This document shows positions 1 through 9,228 of a DNA stretch of 64,000 nucleotides, piece after piece. Source of the stretch: an uncultured Flavobacteriaceae bacterium (GTDB lineage: Bacteria; Bacteroidota; Bacteroidia; Flavobacteriales; Flavobacteriaceae). Numbering within the stretch: position 1 is the first letter of the stretch; each line of letters begins with the position of its first letter. Where the stretch lies: assembly GCA_947497245.1 (NCBI GenBank), contig CANMFO010000001.1, positions 558,001 to 622,000 of the forward strand, written 5' to 3'. Under the pieces are notes generated by a model, which worked only from the letters and a program-made list of their open reading frames with translations, ran no database searches and was not told where the DNA came from. The position numbers and the translations under genes were made by a program.

Positions 1-452
1 CTGAAAACACCTTCCTCAATGGCGGCGGCGGGCTTTACCTTGGCAATATTCCGGCGCATATTGTAAATTTTCTGTTCCGATGCCGGAATGACATTGTTGG
101 CGAAGTAAAAAGTGACCCCGCCCAAAATGATCACAAAGATTATGACACTGAGCATTGCGCGCTGCAGGGAGATGCCCGAAGCCTTCATGGCGGCAAATTC
201 GTAGTTTTCGGCAAACGTGCCAAAGGTCAGGATGGACGAGAGCAGCACGGTAAGGGGCAGCACCTTTTCGGTAAGGTTGGGCATCAGGTAAAAAAGAAAC
301 TTACCGATGATGATGATATCAAGGCCCTTCCCGGCCAGGTCATCAATAAAAAGCCAGATCGTCTGGAAGATAAAGATGAACATCAATATCACAAACGAAC
401 TAAAAAAATTAAACAGGAACCTGGATAAAATATATCGGTCTAGAAGTCGCAA
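1..452 (-). CDS. lptG: LptG/YjgP-family LPS export permease, N-terminal part (runs off window)
   Basis: This gene is absent from the ORF track because its stop lies beyond base 1. The reverse strand reads from a TTG at 452 into a protein beginning LLDRYILSRFLFNF, followed by hydrophobic segments and the conserved EFAAMKASGIS stretch seen after the second membrane helix of LptF/LptG permeases. An in-frame stop just upstream leaves no ATG, so TTG is the likely start. LptG works in the inner membrane with LptB2F to extract lipopolysaccharide. The start lies only a few bases after the lolA-like stop, which implies translational coupling in one operon. Whether it is LptG or LptF cannot be settled from the N-terminus alone, but the lolA-ftsK neighbourhood is typical for the LptG-type copy in flavobacteria. 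Confidence 0.85.
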   Translation of the reverse strand, partial: MRLLDRYILSRFLFNFFSSFVILMFIFIFQTIWLFIDDLAGKGLDIIIIGKFLFYLMPNLTEKVLPLTVLLSSILTFGTFAENYEFAAMKASGISLQRAMLSVIIFVIILGGVTFYFANNVIPASEQKIYNMRRNIAKVKPAAAIEEGVF

Positions 453-456
453 CGGC

Positions 457-1101
457 TTAATTTCTTATGATGTAGTACCCTTCGTTCTTGTACTTGCTTT
501 CGTCAAAAGTAAATAAGGTTTCGGACAATGGCTGATCTGTTTTAAAAGAATTAACAGTAATCGTCGTGGTCGTACCGTTTTTTCCGGTCTGTATCAATTT
601 GTAGATGTGTTTGGTCTCCACATCGATTCCCAGCAGTATTGACGCTATTTCCGTGTTGGTGTCGATGGGCGTCAATTTTACGTACTGGATCTTTCTACCC
701 TGCCTGTTCTGGAGAATATCCCATTGGTAGGTATGTCCCGATCTGTAAAAAGTCAGCATTTTCGAAGGAGTGACCGAATTTTCATCCTCTAGTCTGTCCT
801 CTATGGTGACCTCCTCGTTCTCGGGCACTACGGTATACACCTTTTTACCATCGTACAATTGCTGCGAGCCCAAATAATTGAACAAGTATTTATCGCCCTT
901 GAGTGTGACATCGCCACGGGTTTCCGAATTTACCTTCGCCTCCGCATTGTTGAGCACATGCTTAAAATCAACGTAAATATTCTCGTAGCCGCTTACCTTG
1001 TGGTATACGTCATCCAGCAGGGCCTTGGCCTTGTCCGCATTTTGGGCCACGGAAAAAGTGGTGCCAAAAATGGCCAGCACTAAAAATATGGACTTCTTCA
1101 T
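457..1101 (-). CDS. LolA-like outer-membrane lipoprotein carrier, periplasmic
   Basis: A 214-residue secreted protein with a signal peptide ending near FGTTFSVAQ. The mature part has the LolA/LolB-like pattern: an early VYHKVSGYENIYVDF stretch, a beta-rich middle with YLGSQQLYDGKKVYTVVP, and a late LLGIDVETKHIYKLIQTGKNG strand region. LolA carries lipoproteins across the periplasm. The ORF track starts at 1128, but those extra codons are the tail of ftsK; the ATG at 1101 fits the signal peptide better. It sits between ftsK and lptG on the same strand with very short gaps, so it is probably co-transcribed with both. Bacteroidota LolA-like proteins are divergent, so the carrier role is a family-level inference. 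Confidence 0.82.
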   Translation of the reverse strand: MKKSIFLVLAIFGTTFSVAQNADKAKALLDDVYHKVSGYENIYVDFKHVLNNAEAKVNSETRGDVTLKGDKYLFNYLGSQQLYDGKKVYTVVPENEEVTIEDRLEDENSVTPSKMLTFYRSGHTYQWDILQNRQGRKIQYVKLTPIDTNTEIASILLGIDVETKHIYKLIQTGKNGTTTTITVNSFKTDQPLSETLFTFDESKYKNEGYYIIRN

Positions 1102-1114
1102 GTTCGTTCTAAGT

Positions 1115-3478
1115 TTAGTTTTTTTCATTGTTCAACAACTGGTCCAGGGAACTTAGATCGCTGATCAAAACCTGTCTGGCCTTGCTGCCTTCAAAGGGTC
1201 CGACAATACCCGCAGCTTCCAATTGATCGATGATCCGTCCCGCGCGGTTATAGCCCAGTTTCAGTTTCCGTTGGATCAAAGAGGCCGATCCTTGCTGCGC
1301 CGTAATGATTACCTCGGCCGCTTCCCGGAACATCGCATCCCTGTCCGTTATGTCATAATCAATACCTGTGCCAGAATCTTCCCCCATATATTCCGGTAGT
1401 TCATAAGCTTCCGGATACGCCCTTTGGGAACCAATATATTCTGTGATCTTATCGACCTCCGGCGTATCGACAAAGGCGCACTGTATACGGGTAACATCGT
1501 TTCCTTGTGTAAACAACATATCGCCACGGCCGATCAACTGGTCGGCCCCCTGGGTATCCAAAATGGTCCTGGAATCGATCTTTGAAGTCACCCTAAAAGC
1601 GATTCTGGCCGGGAAATTGGCCTTGATGATCCCCGTGATCACGTTGACGGACGGCCTTTGGGTGGCAATGATCAAATGAATGCCTATGGCCCGGGCCAAC
1701 TGGGCCAAACGGGCAATGGGGGTCTCCACTTCCTTTCCGGCCGTCATGATCAAATCGGCAAACTCGTCAATGACCAGGATGATATAGGGCAAAAACTTAT
1801 GGCCGTCATGCGGATTCAGTTTACGCGACTTGAATTTTGTGTTGTATTCCTTGATGTTGCGCACCATGGCCATCTTCAGCAATTCGTAGCGATTGTCCAT
1901 TTCGATACAAAGCGAATTCAAGGTATTGATGACCTTGTTGTTATCGGTGATGATGGCGTCCTCCACGTCGGGGAGCTTCGCCAAAAAGTGCCGTTCTATC
2001 TTGTTGTACAGGGTAAGTTCCACTTTTTTTGGATCGACCAGTACAAATTTTACCTCTGCGGGGTGTTTTTTGTAAAGGAGGGAGGTCAGCACGGCGTTCA
2101 GTCCGACCGACTTCCCCTGACCCGTTGCCCCTGCCATGAGCAAGTGCGGCATTTTCGCCAGATCGACCACAAAGGTCTCATTGCTAATGGTCTTTCCAAA
2201 GGCGATGGGCAACTGCATCTCCGCTTTTTGGAATTTGCTGGAAGCGATTACTGACCGCATGGAGACAATGGTCGCGTTCTTGTTCGGAACTTCGATACCT
2301 ATCGTTCCCTTTCCAGGAATGGGTGCGATAATGCGGATGCCCAAGGCGGCCAATGAAAGCGCTATATCGTCTTCGAGGTTCTTTATCTTGGAAATGCGTA
2401 TGCCCGCATCGGGAACGATTTCATACAAGGTCACCGTAGGGCCGATGGTGGCCTTGATCTGGGCTATACCGATCTTGTAGTTGCGGAGGGTCTCCACGAT
2501 CTTGTTCTTGTTACTCTCGAGTTCTTCTTGGTTGATGGTAATCCCACCGGTGGCACCATGCTGGTCCAAAAGATCAATATGGGGAAACTTGTAGTGCCCA
2601 AGCTCCAAGGTTGGGTCGAATTCGCCAAAATCGTCCACGAGGCTATCGGCTATATTGCCTTTCTCTTCCTTTTCGACCACGATTTCCTTTACCTCCATGG
2701 CCAGTTCCTCTTTCAATTCCTCTTCCACCTCGGGGGTACGCACCTCAAAATTGTCCTGGGGGGCTTTCTCCAGGGGCGGGATATCTTTTTTGTGGGTATA
2801 GGTGTCCAGGACGACCGGGGTTTCGTCCTCGGGGTCCAGTACCAGTGTGGTGCCCGTGGTCGTGGCCGTTTTTTGGGACTTTGCTTCTGGATCCTTTTTT
2901 GTTGTAAGGTAGTCGAGCAAGTGGTCGGGCGAAAATTTGAAGAAGCGGACCAGAATGAATATCAATCCGAACAAGAGAATAAGGAAAACACCGATCTTGC
3001 CTGTATAGTCCTGTAGAAAGTCGTTCATCTCATGGCCCACCAGACCGCCCCACAAAGGTCTTTCCGCAGCAAAGAATCCCAGGGCGATCGATATCCAGAT
3101 CATGAACAAGAGCCCCCATATCCATTTTTTGATCAATCCCTGCTTGGTAAGGCTTAGGAACATGTTCAGACCGGTCAGGAAGAGCAGGGCGGTGATGATC
3201 AATGAAGCCAATCCGAAACCTTTGTACATAAAAAAGTGGCTTACCGCGGCCCCAAATTTATTGAGCAGGTTTTCGGCCTGCTCGTTTCGGTCCGGGAATT
3301 CGCTCAACAGGCTCTGATCGTCCTGCCAGGTAAAATAGAAGGAGACGAAGGAAAAGAACAGGGCGACACTGAAAAGCATTAGGAGGCTTCCCAGTATGAT
3401 CTTATTTTGTTTGGATATCTTGAAAGGCGCTTTTTTTTTGGTAGTTCTCCGTTTTGCCTTTGTTGCCTTCTTTGCCAT
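1115..3478 (-). CDS. ftsK: FtsK/SpoIIIE-type DNA translocase
   Basis: This 787-residue protein has the full FtsK layout. A basic N-terminus leads into about four membrane helices (residues 25-185), followed by an acidic and proline-rich linker (about 190-290). The alpha/beta motor domain has Walker A GATGQGKS near residue 449 and Walker B ILVIDEFADL, and the C-terminal winged-helix gamma domain includes IQRKLKLGYNRAGRIIDQLE. FtsK pumps chromosome termini through the closing septum and activates XerCD at dif via the gamma domain. It is flanked by dgkA upstream and the lolA-like gene downstream on the same strand, a conserved flavobacterial order. Nothing in it looks damaged. Confidence 0.97.
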   Translation of the reverse strand: MAKKATKAKRRTTKKKAPFKISKQNKIILGSLLMLFSVALFFSFVSFYFTWQDDQSLLSEFPDRNEQAENLLNKFGAAVSHFFMYKGFGLASLIITALLFLTGLNMFLSLTKQGLIKKWIWGLLFMIWISIALGFFAAERPLWGGLVGHEMNDFLQDYTGKIGVFLILLFGLIFILVRFFKFSPDHLLDYLTTKKDPEAKSQKTATTTGTTLVLDPEDETPVVLDTYTHKKDIPPLEKAPQDNFEVRTPEVEEELKEELAMEVKEIVVEKEEKGNIADSLVDDFGEFDPTLELGHYKFPHIDLLDQHGATGGITINQEELESNKNKIVETLRNYKIGIAQIKATIGPTVTLYEIVPDAGIRISKIKNLEDDIALSLAALGIRIIAPIPGKGTIGIEVPNKNATIVSMRSVIASSKFQKAEMQLPIAFGKTISNETFVVDLAKMPHLLMAGATGQGKSVGLNAVLTSLLYKKHPAEVKFVLVDPKKVELTLYNKIERHFLAKLPDVEDAIITDNNKVINTLNSLCIEMDNRYELLKMAMVRNIKEYNTKFKSRKLNPHDGHKFLPYIILVIDEFADLIMTAGKEVETPIARLAQLARAIGIHLIIATQRPSVNVITGIIKANFPARIAFRVTSKIDSRTILDTQGADQLIGRGDMLFTQGNDVTRIQCAFVDTPEVDKITEYIGSQRAYPEAYELPEYMGEDSGTGIDYDITDRDAMFREAAEVIITAQQGSASLIQRKLKLGYNRAGRIIDQLEAAGIVGPFEGSKARQVLISDLSSLDQLLNNEKN

Positions 3479-3526
3479 TAAAATTCGGGTTCTGAGGTCA
3501 AAAGTACAAATTTAGCGGTGAAGGGG

Positions 3527-3892
3527 TCAAAAAAACTTGGGAAGATAGATGATCAGACCAATGATAGCGGAGGCTATGGACACCAGCATCACGGCACCCG
3601 CGGAAATGTCCTTGATAAAGCCGATTTTCGGATCGTGCTCGGGTTGTATGAAATCCGCGATTTTTTCCACGGCAGTATTCATGCCCTCAATACCCAGGAC
3701 AAGGGCAATGGCCAAGATTTGCAGGATCCATTCTGTCGCCGTAAGGTCAAAATAGAAGCCGACGGCCGTCATTACGATGGCGATAAAGACCTGTATTTTT
3801 ATGCTGGCCTCGGTGCGAATCAAAAGAATGGCCCCGCGAAATGCGAAGCCCACGCTTTTGACCCTGTTTTTTAAAAAGGATTCCTTAGGCAT
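3527..3892 (-). CDS. dgkA: Diacylglycerol kinase family (DgkA/UndK type)
   Basis: A 121-residue integral membrane protein with three helices and the DgkA signature GIEGMNTAVEKIAD around residues 67-80, plus the early glutamate in RTEASIKIQ. Members phosphorylate diacylglycerol or undecaprenol at the inner membrane. Which substrate is used here cannot be told from the sequence; in Gram-positives the same fold acts on undecaprenol. The ATG at 3892 overlaps the end of tpx by 8 bases, so translation is probably coupled. ftsK begins 48 bases downstream. Confidence 0.9.
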   Translation of the reverse strand: MPKESFLKNRVKSVGFAFRGAILLIRTEASIKIQVFIAIVMTAVGFYFDLTATEWILQILAIALVLGIEGMNTAVEKIADFIQPEHDPKIGFIKDISAGAVMLVSIASAIIGLIIYLPKFF

Positions 3893-4391
3893 TTTTCAGG
3901 GCTTCAAGGGCCGAATCATAATTGGGCTCATCCACGGTTTCAGGGACCTGTTCCGTATACACTACGTTTCTGCTTTCGTCGAGCACCACCACGGCCCGGG
4001 AGTGCAGTGGCGCCAAGGGGCCATCTGAAAACTGCAGTCCGTACGACTTACCGAAATTCCCGTCCCTAAAATCGGACAACATTTCCACATTCTTGATTCC
4101 CTCGGCCCCACAAAAACGGGCTTGGGCAAACGGAAGGTCCTTGGAGATACAGAGCACCACGGTGTTGTCCAGATCGGACGCTTCTTTGTTGAATTGTCGT
4201 ACCGATTGCGCACAAGTACCGGTATCGATACTTGGAAAGATGTTCAGGACCACCTTCTTTCCATCAAAATCACCAAGGGATGCGCTTGATAAATCTACTT
4301 TGGTGAGGTTGAAATCCGGGGCCGCACTGCCCTTGGAGGGCAATTCCCCGATAGTATGTATTGCATTTCCTTTCAGTGTTACTGTTGCCAT
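3885..4391 (-). CDS. tpx: Thiol peroxidase (Tpx-type atypical 2-Cys peroxiredoxin)
   Basis: A 168-residue peroxiredoxin, the usual Tpx length. The peroxidatic cysteine is C60 in the SIDTGTCAQSVR motif and the resolving cysteine is C94 in ARFCGAEG, the spacing that defines the Tpx subfamily. It reduces hydrogen and alkyl peroxides using thioredoxin in the cytoplasm. It is the most upstream gene of the tpx-dgkA-ftsK-lolA-lptG run, and its last codons overlap the dgkA start. The ATG at 4391 lies about 100 bases after the end of nhaC, leaving room for a promoter, although no clear Bacteroidota -7 element was recognised there. Confidence 0.96.
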   Translation of the reverse strand: MATVTLKGNAIHTIGELPSKGSAAPDFNLTKVDLSSASLGDFDGKKVVLNIFPSIDTGTCAQSVRQFNKEASDLDNTVVLCISKDLPFAQARFCGAEGIKNVEMLSDFRDGNFGKSYGLQFSDGPLAPLHSRAVVVLDESRNVVYTEQVPETVDEPNYDSALEALKNA

Positions 4392-4493
4392 AGCTATATT
4401 TTAATATTTTGCGTGAAATTAAAAAAAAGTAAGGGGATATGTAAGCGTTTTAAAAATAAAAGTCCGTTGCTGGAGGAGGGGACATCCATAGGT

Positions 4494-5996
4494 CTAAACC
4501 GGCTCCCCCGCGGTCGAAGCGGTGGTCAATTGCTTGATCTTGATCTGGAAGGCTGCGAATATGAGCGTCATAAACGGACTCAACCAGTTGAAGATGGCGT
4601 AGAAAAAATATTCCCCTACGCTCACACCGAGAACCCCGCTATGATAGGCACCACAGGTATTCCATGGAATCAATACGGAGGTCACGGTCCCGGAATCCTC
4701 CAAGGTCCTGCTCAGGTTTTCAGGGGCTAACCCCCGGTCCTTATAGGCTTTGGAAAACATTTTTCCCGGTACCACGATGGCGAGATATTGATCGGAAGCG
4801 GTGACGTTCAGGGCGAGACAACTGCCCACCGTGCTCGCAAACAGTCCAAAGGTGGTCTTGGCCATGCCCAAAAGGGCTTTCGTAATCCTGGAGAGTGCAC
4901 CGATGCCGTCCATTACGCCCCCGAAGACCATGGCGCAGATGATCAGCCAAATGGTGCCCAACATGCCCTCCATGCCCTTGGCGGAAAAAAGGTCGTCCAG
5001 GGCAGCGTTATCCGTTGCTATGGATGTCTTTACCGTGATTGCATTAAGGACCCCCTTGTAGGCCGAAATAAAATTAAGCTGTTCGGAACCGCCAATTGTC
5101 GCAACGATCGTAGGTTGGAAAATCAATGCAAAAACGCCGCCCAATAATGTCCCGATAAGTAGTGCCAATAGGGGCGGGGCCTTCTTTACAATCAAAAAAA
5201 CCACGACCAGGGGAACCAAGAACAACCAGCCGTTGATATTAAAGGAGGCATCGATGGAGTCCAAAATGGCCTGGGTGTCGGTGGTCCCAGAGGTACTTAT
5301 GGTAAAGCCGAGAATAATGAACACGGTCAAGGCCACCAGATAGGTAGGTACCGTGGTCATGCTCATGTATTTGATATGGCTGAACAGTTCCCCGCCGGCC
5401 ATGGCCGGGGCCAGGTTGGTGGTATCGCTCAAGGGGGAGAGCTTGTCCCCAAAATAGGCCCCCGACAGTACGGCACCGGCCGTCATTCCCAGCGAAATGC
5501 CCAGGGCGCTGCCGATGCCCACCAAAGCGATCCCTACGGTGGCCGAGGTGGTCCAGGAACTACCGGTCGCTATCGAAATGATGGAACAAATGATCACACA
5601 GGCCGCTAAAAAGATGGTGGGATTCAAAATCTGGAGCCCGTAATAGATCATGGAGGGAATAATACCGCTGATCAACCAGGTGCCTGAAAGTGCCCCGACC
5701 ATGAGGAGAATGAGCAGCGCACCCGAGGTGGATCGTACATTTTCGGCCACCTCGGTCATCATCTGTCGGTAAGATACCCCGTTGAAATGGCCCACTATGG
5801 CGGCGATCGCCCCGCCCAAGAGCAGAATGAACTGGTTGGAACCGCTCAACGCCTCATCCCCATATACAAAGACGTTATAGGCCAACATACCCACCAACAG
5901 AAATACCGGAAGCAAGGCTTCCCAAATATTCAATTCCCTGTTTTCAATGATCGTTTCGTCTTGGGGTGTTGTGGGCTCTATGTTCTGGCTCTCCAT
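4494..5996 (-). CDS. nhaC: NhaC-family Na+/H+ antiporter
   Basis: A 500-residue, multi-helix membrane protein with the NhaC family motifs: GSSWTTSATVGIALVGIG in the middle of the chain, GAYFGDKLSPLSDTTNLAPA just after it, and a second half-repeat with LNVTASDQYLAIVVPG and LIPWNTCGAYHSGVLG. These paired glycine-rich re-entrant motifs mark the two inverted repeats of the transporter. It exchanges sodium (or malate/lactate in relatives) for protons at the inner membrane, which fits a marine lifestyle. It is transcribed away from lpd, with a 314-base divergent gap between them. Substrate is assigned by family only. Confidence 0.9.
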   Translation of the reverse strand: MESQNIEPTTPQDETIIENRELNIWEALLPVFLLVGMLAYNVFVYGDEALSGSNQFILLLGGAIAAIVGHFNGVSYRQMMTEVAENVRSTSGALLILLMVGALSGTWLISGIIPSMIYYGLQILNPTIFLAACVIICSIISIATGSSWTTSATVGIALVGIGSALGISLGMTAGAVLSGAYFGDKLSPLSDTTNLAPAMAGGELFSHIKYMSMTTVPTYLVALTVFIILGFTISTSGTTDTQAILDSIDASFNINGWLFLVPLVVVFLIVKKAPPLLALLIGTLLGGVFALIFQPTIVATIGGSEQLNFISAYKGVLNAITVKTSIATDNAALDDLFSAKGMEGMLGTIWLIICAMVFGGVMDGIGALSRITKALLGMAKTTFGLFASTVGSCLALNVTASDQYLAIVVPGKMFSKAYKDRGLAPENLSRTLEDSGTVTSVLIPWNTCGAYHSGVLGVSVGEYFFYAIFNWLSPFMTLIFAAFQIKIKQLTTASTAGEPV

Positions 5997-6221
5997 AAAT
6001 TTTACCTTGGTTATGGAGTAATATTACGATTTTGATGCGGTACCTGCAAATGGGTCGGCCAAATGGTTTTTGGAGCTGTTCCGGCCACGCCGACCTTGGA
6101 ATTTTCTAGTGGGAAAAGCGTATGCGCAACCTGTCCCGAGTGTTGGAGGCAGTATGGAATACCGCCGGGCCAAAACGATCCTTGGATCGCACCGCCTGTT
6201 TTTTTAGCGTAGGTATACGCA

Positions 6222-6251
6222 TTGTCCAACGGCAAAACATTCGTATTTTTG
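6222..6251 (+). promoter_or_regulatory. Bacteroidota-type promoter for lpd
   Basis: TTG at 6222-6224 and TATTTTTG at 6244-6251 match the Bacteroidota sigma consensus (TTG, about 19 nt, TAnnTTTG), with a 19-nt spacer. It sits about 60 bases before the lpd ATG. The rest of the 5997-6310 gap holds nothing else I recognise; the ORFs listed there look like chance frames. Confidence 0.6.
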
Positions 6252-6310
6252 TGTCTTGGAATCCAGACGGATTCCGTTCAGAAAATACCCGATATTAACA
6301 AAATCATACT

Positions 6311-7717
6311 ATGACTCAATACGATGTAGCCGTAATCGGCTCGGGCCCTGGAGGCTATGTGGCGGCGATTCGTTGCGCCCAACTGGGAATGAAGACCGCA
6401 ATTATAGAAAAATACAGCACCTTGGGGGGGACTTGCCTGAACGTGGGCTGTATCCCTTCCAAGGCTTTGTTGGATTCTTCGCACCATTACGAGGATGCCA
6501 TAAAACACTTTGAGGAACATGGTATTCAGATTCCGGGACAGGTTAAAGTGAACCTGGAACAGATGATCGCCAGGAAGCAGGGAGTGGTCGACCTGACCAC
6601 AAAGGGCATTCAGTTTCTTATGGACAAAAACAAAATTGATGTTTACGAAGGATTGGGGAGTTTTAAAGACGCGACCCATATCAACATCAGGAAAAATGAT
6701 GGAAAGACCGATACCATCGAAGCTAGGCACACCATCATTGCCACCGGCTCCAAACCCTCCACTTTGCCATTCATCGAGATTGACAAGGAGCGGGTAATCA
6801 CCTCGACGGAAGCTTTGAAACTTACAGAGATCCCAAAACACATGATTGTGATAGGAGGTGGGGTCATAGGCCTTGAATTGGGGCAGGTGTATAAAAGATT
6901 GGGTGCCCAGGTAACGGTGGTAGAGTTCATGGACCGAATCATACCGGGCATGGACGCCGCATTGTCGAAGGAATTGATGAAGGTGATGAAGAAACAGAAG
7001 GTAAGCTTCAATCTTTCCCACAAAGTAAAATCCGTTGAACGAAAGGGAAAGGAAGTCATTGTTAAGGCTGATAATAAAAAAGGCGAAGAAGTGGTATTGA
7101 AGGGTGACTATTGCTTGGTCTCCGTGGGGCGTCGGCCCTATACCGATGGTTTGAACGCCGCAGCGGCAGGGGTGAAGCTGACGGACAGGGGCATGGTCGA
7201 AGTGAACGAACATCTACAGACGAACGTTGCCAATATCTACGCCATTGGCGATGTGGTCCGAGGTGCCATGTTGGCCCACAAAGCGGAAGAGGAGGGTACG
7301 ATGGTCGCGGAAATTTTGGCGGGACAAAAACCACATATCGATTATAATTTGATTCCCGGTGTAGTGTACACCTGGCCGGAGGTGGCGGCCGTCGGCAAGA
7401 CGGAAGAGGAGCTGAAAGAAGCGGGTGTCGAATACAAAGTGGGACAATTTCCCATGCGGGCCTTGGGCCGTTCCCGGGCCAGCATGGATACCGATGGGTT
7501 TGTAAAAATATTGGCCGATAAAAAAACGGACGAAGTCCTGGGTGTCCATATGATAGGTGCCCGTTGCGCCGATTTGATCACAGAAGCGGTCACGGCCATG
7601 GAATTCCGGGCTTCGGCCGAGGATATTGCCCGTATGAGCCATGCGCACCCTACCTATGCCGAAGCGGTGAAGGAGGCCGCCCTAGCTGCGACCGCCGACA
7701 GGGCGTTGCATATTTAA
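6311..7717 (+). CDS. lpdA: Dihydrolipoyl dehydrogenase (E3)
   Basis: A 468-residue pyridine nucleotide-disulfide oxidoreductase. It opens with the FAD-binding GSGPGGYVAA motif, followed by the redox-active disulfide in GGTCLNVGCIPSK (about residues 38-50). The NAD-binding IVIGGGVIGLELG stretch is in the middle, YAIGDVV closes the FAD site, and the C-terminal interface has the catalytic HAHPTYAEAVKEA. It re-oxidises dihydrolipoamide in pyruvate and 2-oxoglutarate dehydrogenases and glycine cleavage. It stands alone here, with its own promoter and a strong terminator, so it probably serves all those complexes. Full length and intact. Confidence 0.97.
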   Translation: MTQYDVAVIGSGPGGYVAAIRCAQLGMKTAIIEKYSTLGGTCLNVGCIPSKALLDSSHHYEDAIKHFEEHGIQIPGQVKVNLEQMIARKQGVVDLTTKGIQFLMDKNKIDVYEGLGSFKDATHINIRKNDGKTDTIEARHTIIATGSKPSTLPFIEIDKERVITSTEALKLTEIPKHMIVIGGGVIGLELGQVYKRLGAQVTVVEFMDRIIPGMDAALSKELMKVMKKQKVSFNLSHKVKSVERKGKEVIVKADNKKGEEVVLKGDYCLVSVGRRPYTDGLNAAAAGVKLTDRGMVEVNEHLQTNVANIYAIGDVVRGAMLAHKAEEEGTMVAEILAGQKPHIDYNLIPGVVYTWPEVAAVGKTEEELKEAGVEYKVGQFPMRALGRSRASMDTDGFVKILADKKTDEVLGVHMIGARCADLITEAVTAMEFRASAEDIARMSHAHPTYAEAVKEAALAATADRALHI

Positions 7718-7738
7718 CAAGAATGTTCCATACGAAGT

Positions 7739-7767
7739 AAACCCCATCACGCTATGGGGTTTTTTTA
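7739..7767 (+). terminator. Rho-independent terminator after lpd
   Basis: AACCCCAT, a 6-base loop, then ATGGGGTT runs directly into a T tract, 22 bases after the lpd stop. The T run touches the end of the convergent CDGSH gene, and the stem may also serve that gene from the other side. Confidence 0.85.
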
Positions 7768-7995
7768 TAGGGCATTGTGCGACCCGTCGCAATAGGGCGG
7801 GTTTTGGGTCTGCTTGCAGGTGCAGAGCCAAGCTTCTTCGTTTTCGGCATTAAAACCCAGTGCACCGGGTTTGTTATGGACTCTGTGCGTGCCGTCGCAA
7901 AAGGGCTGGCCCTCGCTATGACTGCAGGTGCACCAAGCATAGCGTTTGTCTTTTTCCAAATCCACTCTGATCGGGGCGTATTTTTTCTTTTCCAT
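7765..7995 (-). CDS. CDGSH iron-sulfur domain protein (two clusters)
   Basis: A 76-residue protein with two complete CDGSH motifs, CTCSHSEGQPFCDGTH and CTCKQTQNPPYCDGSH. Each supplies the 3Cys-1His ligands of a [2Fe-2S] cluster, so one chain should bind two clusters, the arrangement of the bacterial/MiNT-like tandem class. Such proteins are thought to act in redox sensing or iron-sulfur transfer; the exact role here is unknown. There is no membrane anchor, so it should be cytoplasmic. The upstream ATG at 7995 follows an A/G-rich stretch. It is convergent with lpd. Confidence 0.9.
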   Translation of the reverse strand: MEKKKYAPIRVDLEKDKRYAWCTCSHSEGQPFCDGTHRVHNKPGALGFNAENEEAWLCTCKQTQNPPYCDGSHNAL

Positions 7996-8046
7996 GTAAA
8001 AAGGATTTTGTTGTTACGAAGATAACAAAAGTGGTGCAGGTCCGGT

Positions 8047-9228
8047 CTATCCCTTGGCAAGCCCAAACAAGCGCAGTGCCTTGGAAAAAGCCGTCTTTAG
8101 AAGTTCCGCCGCATGGGGCATGAGCCGTTCCGATTTTGATCGGGCAAACCGCAAGGCAAGCGTAGTGTTCGATTTGATGGACGGCCCGTGTCGGTCATAT
8201 TGCAGTGCCAGATAGGAGCAGGCTACCATAAAGGCCAACGCTCCAACAATAGCGGTAATGGGGGAGACCGAGTGGTTAAAGAAGCGGTACAGTCCCATTC
8301 CCGTAAAACTTCCATATAGGATGATGAAATGGATGACGTAAATGGAAAGGGTATTTTGCCCAATCTTCAATAAAGTGGCGTTCTTCAGCATGCCCCTGAA
8401 CAACATGAACACGGCAAAGACCAAGAACACATCGCCAAGGCGAATGAACAAATAATTATTGAAGTAAATATCGGCAAACAACTGGACACCGGTCATTCTT
8501 GACAGTTCCAAAAACAAAATGGAGGAATAAAAGACCAATCCCATCCCGACAAGCGAAGCGATTCCAATGGCTACGGGGTAGAGGTACCTGAAATCTTTGA
8601 ACCTTGTGAACAAAATGGATAAAAACGCCCCAAAGGCGGCATATCCAAACCAAGGGAAAATGGTAAATACAGAGCCATTGCTATGGGTAAAATAATTGGC
8701 CAGGGCGTCCGGTAAAAAAACCAGGTTCCAATCGCTGTAGATCGGTTCAAAAAGAAAAAGTACCAGGGAGGCGCCCATCAAGAGGATGGGGAAGACCCAC
8801 TTTCTTCTTTGGGTCAGCAAATAAATGCCGATGATGCCCAGGATGGAAAGACCGATACAGTGCAATACGTCCACCAAAAGGAAGGAGTCGTAGATCTCTC
8901 CACTGAGGAGCCCAAAAAGGTTCATTCGAAGTAGATAGCCAATGATAAGAAGTTGCAGCCCCCTGCGGATGCCTTTGGCTACCCGGGGATTTTCCCAACC
9001 TGTCTTGTCGCCCCGAACCAAAAGATAGGTAAAGATAAAACCGGAGACGGTGAAGAACACAGGAGCGGTGATGCCCCTAAAATATTTCCAAACCGAAAAG
9101 AGCATATTGCCATTGTCCCGAAAGGCATTGTCCAAGAGGCCATCGACAAAATGACCCTGTAGCATCATCAAGATTGCCCAGGCGCGCATGGCGTCTATAA
9201 AAAATAATCTGGCCGTTTTCTTTTCCAC
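8047..9228 (-). CDS. DUF1624 / acyltransferase-3-like multi-pass membrane protein
   Basis: A 393-residue protein that begins with RLFFIDAMRAWAILMMLQGHF, the conserved R...D..R..A...M...H pattern of the heparan-alpha-glucosaminide acetyltransferase/DUF1624 and acyltransferase-3 superfamily. It continues with TAPVFFTVSGFIF and about ten hydrophobic segments. Relatives transfer acyl groups to sugars or lipids at the inner membrane, and the histidine in the first block is the usual catalytic candidate. The substrate cannot be inferred from context, since neighbours are housekeeping genes. The C-terminal 50 residues are basic and cytoplasmic-looking. Confidence 0.7.
   Translation of the reverse strand: MEKKTARLFFIDAMRAWAILMMLQGHFVDGLLDNAFRDNGNMLFSVWKYFRGITAPVFFTVSGFIFTYLLVRGDKTGWENPRVAKGIRRGLQLLIIGYLLRMNLFGLLSGEIYDSFLLVDVLHCIGLSILGIIGIYLLTQRRKWVFPILLMGASLVLFLFEPIYSDWNLVFLPDALANYFTHSNGSVFTIFPWFGYAAFGAFLSILFTRFKDFRYLYPVAIGIASLVGMGLVFYSSILFLELSRMTGVQLFADIYFNNYLFIRLGDVFLVFAVFMLFRGMLKNATLLKIGQNTLSIYVIHFIILYGSFTGMGLYRFFNHSVSPITAIVGALAFMVACSYLALQYDRHGPSIKSNTTLALRFARSKSERLMPHAAELLKTAFSKALRLFGLAKG

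Noticed and set aside
1658-3016. Long plus-strand ORFs (198 and 162 codons) opposite ftsK
   Set aside because: They lie wholly antisense to a well-conserved gene, have low-complexity compositions and show no family pattern; they are shadows of ftsK codon bias.
6278-7213. 311-codon minus-strand ORF opposite lpd
   Set aside because: Antisense to dihydrolipoyl dehydrogenase, rich in His and Phe as expected for a reverse frame, and without any domain pattern.
7752-8066. 104-codon minus-strand frame overlapping the CDGSH gene
   Set aside because: It is a different frame over the same DNA; the 76-aa frame has both complete CDGSH motifs and is the real gene.
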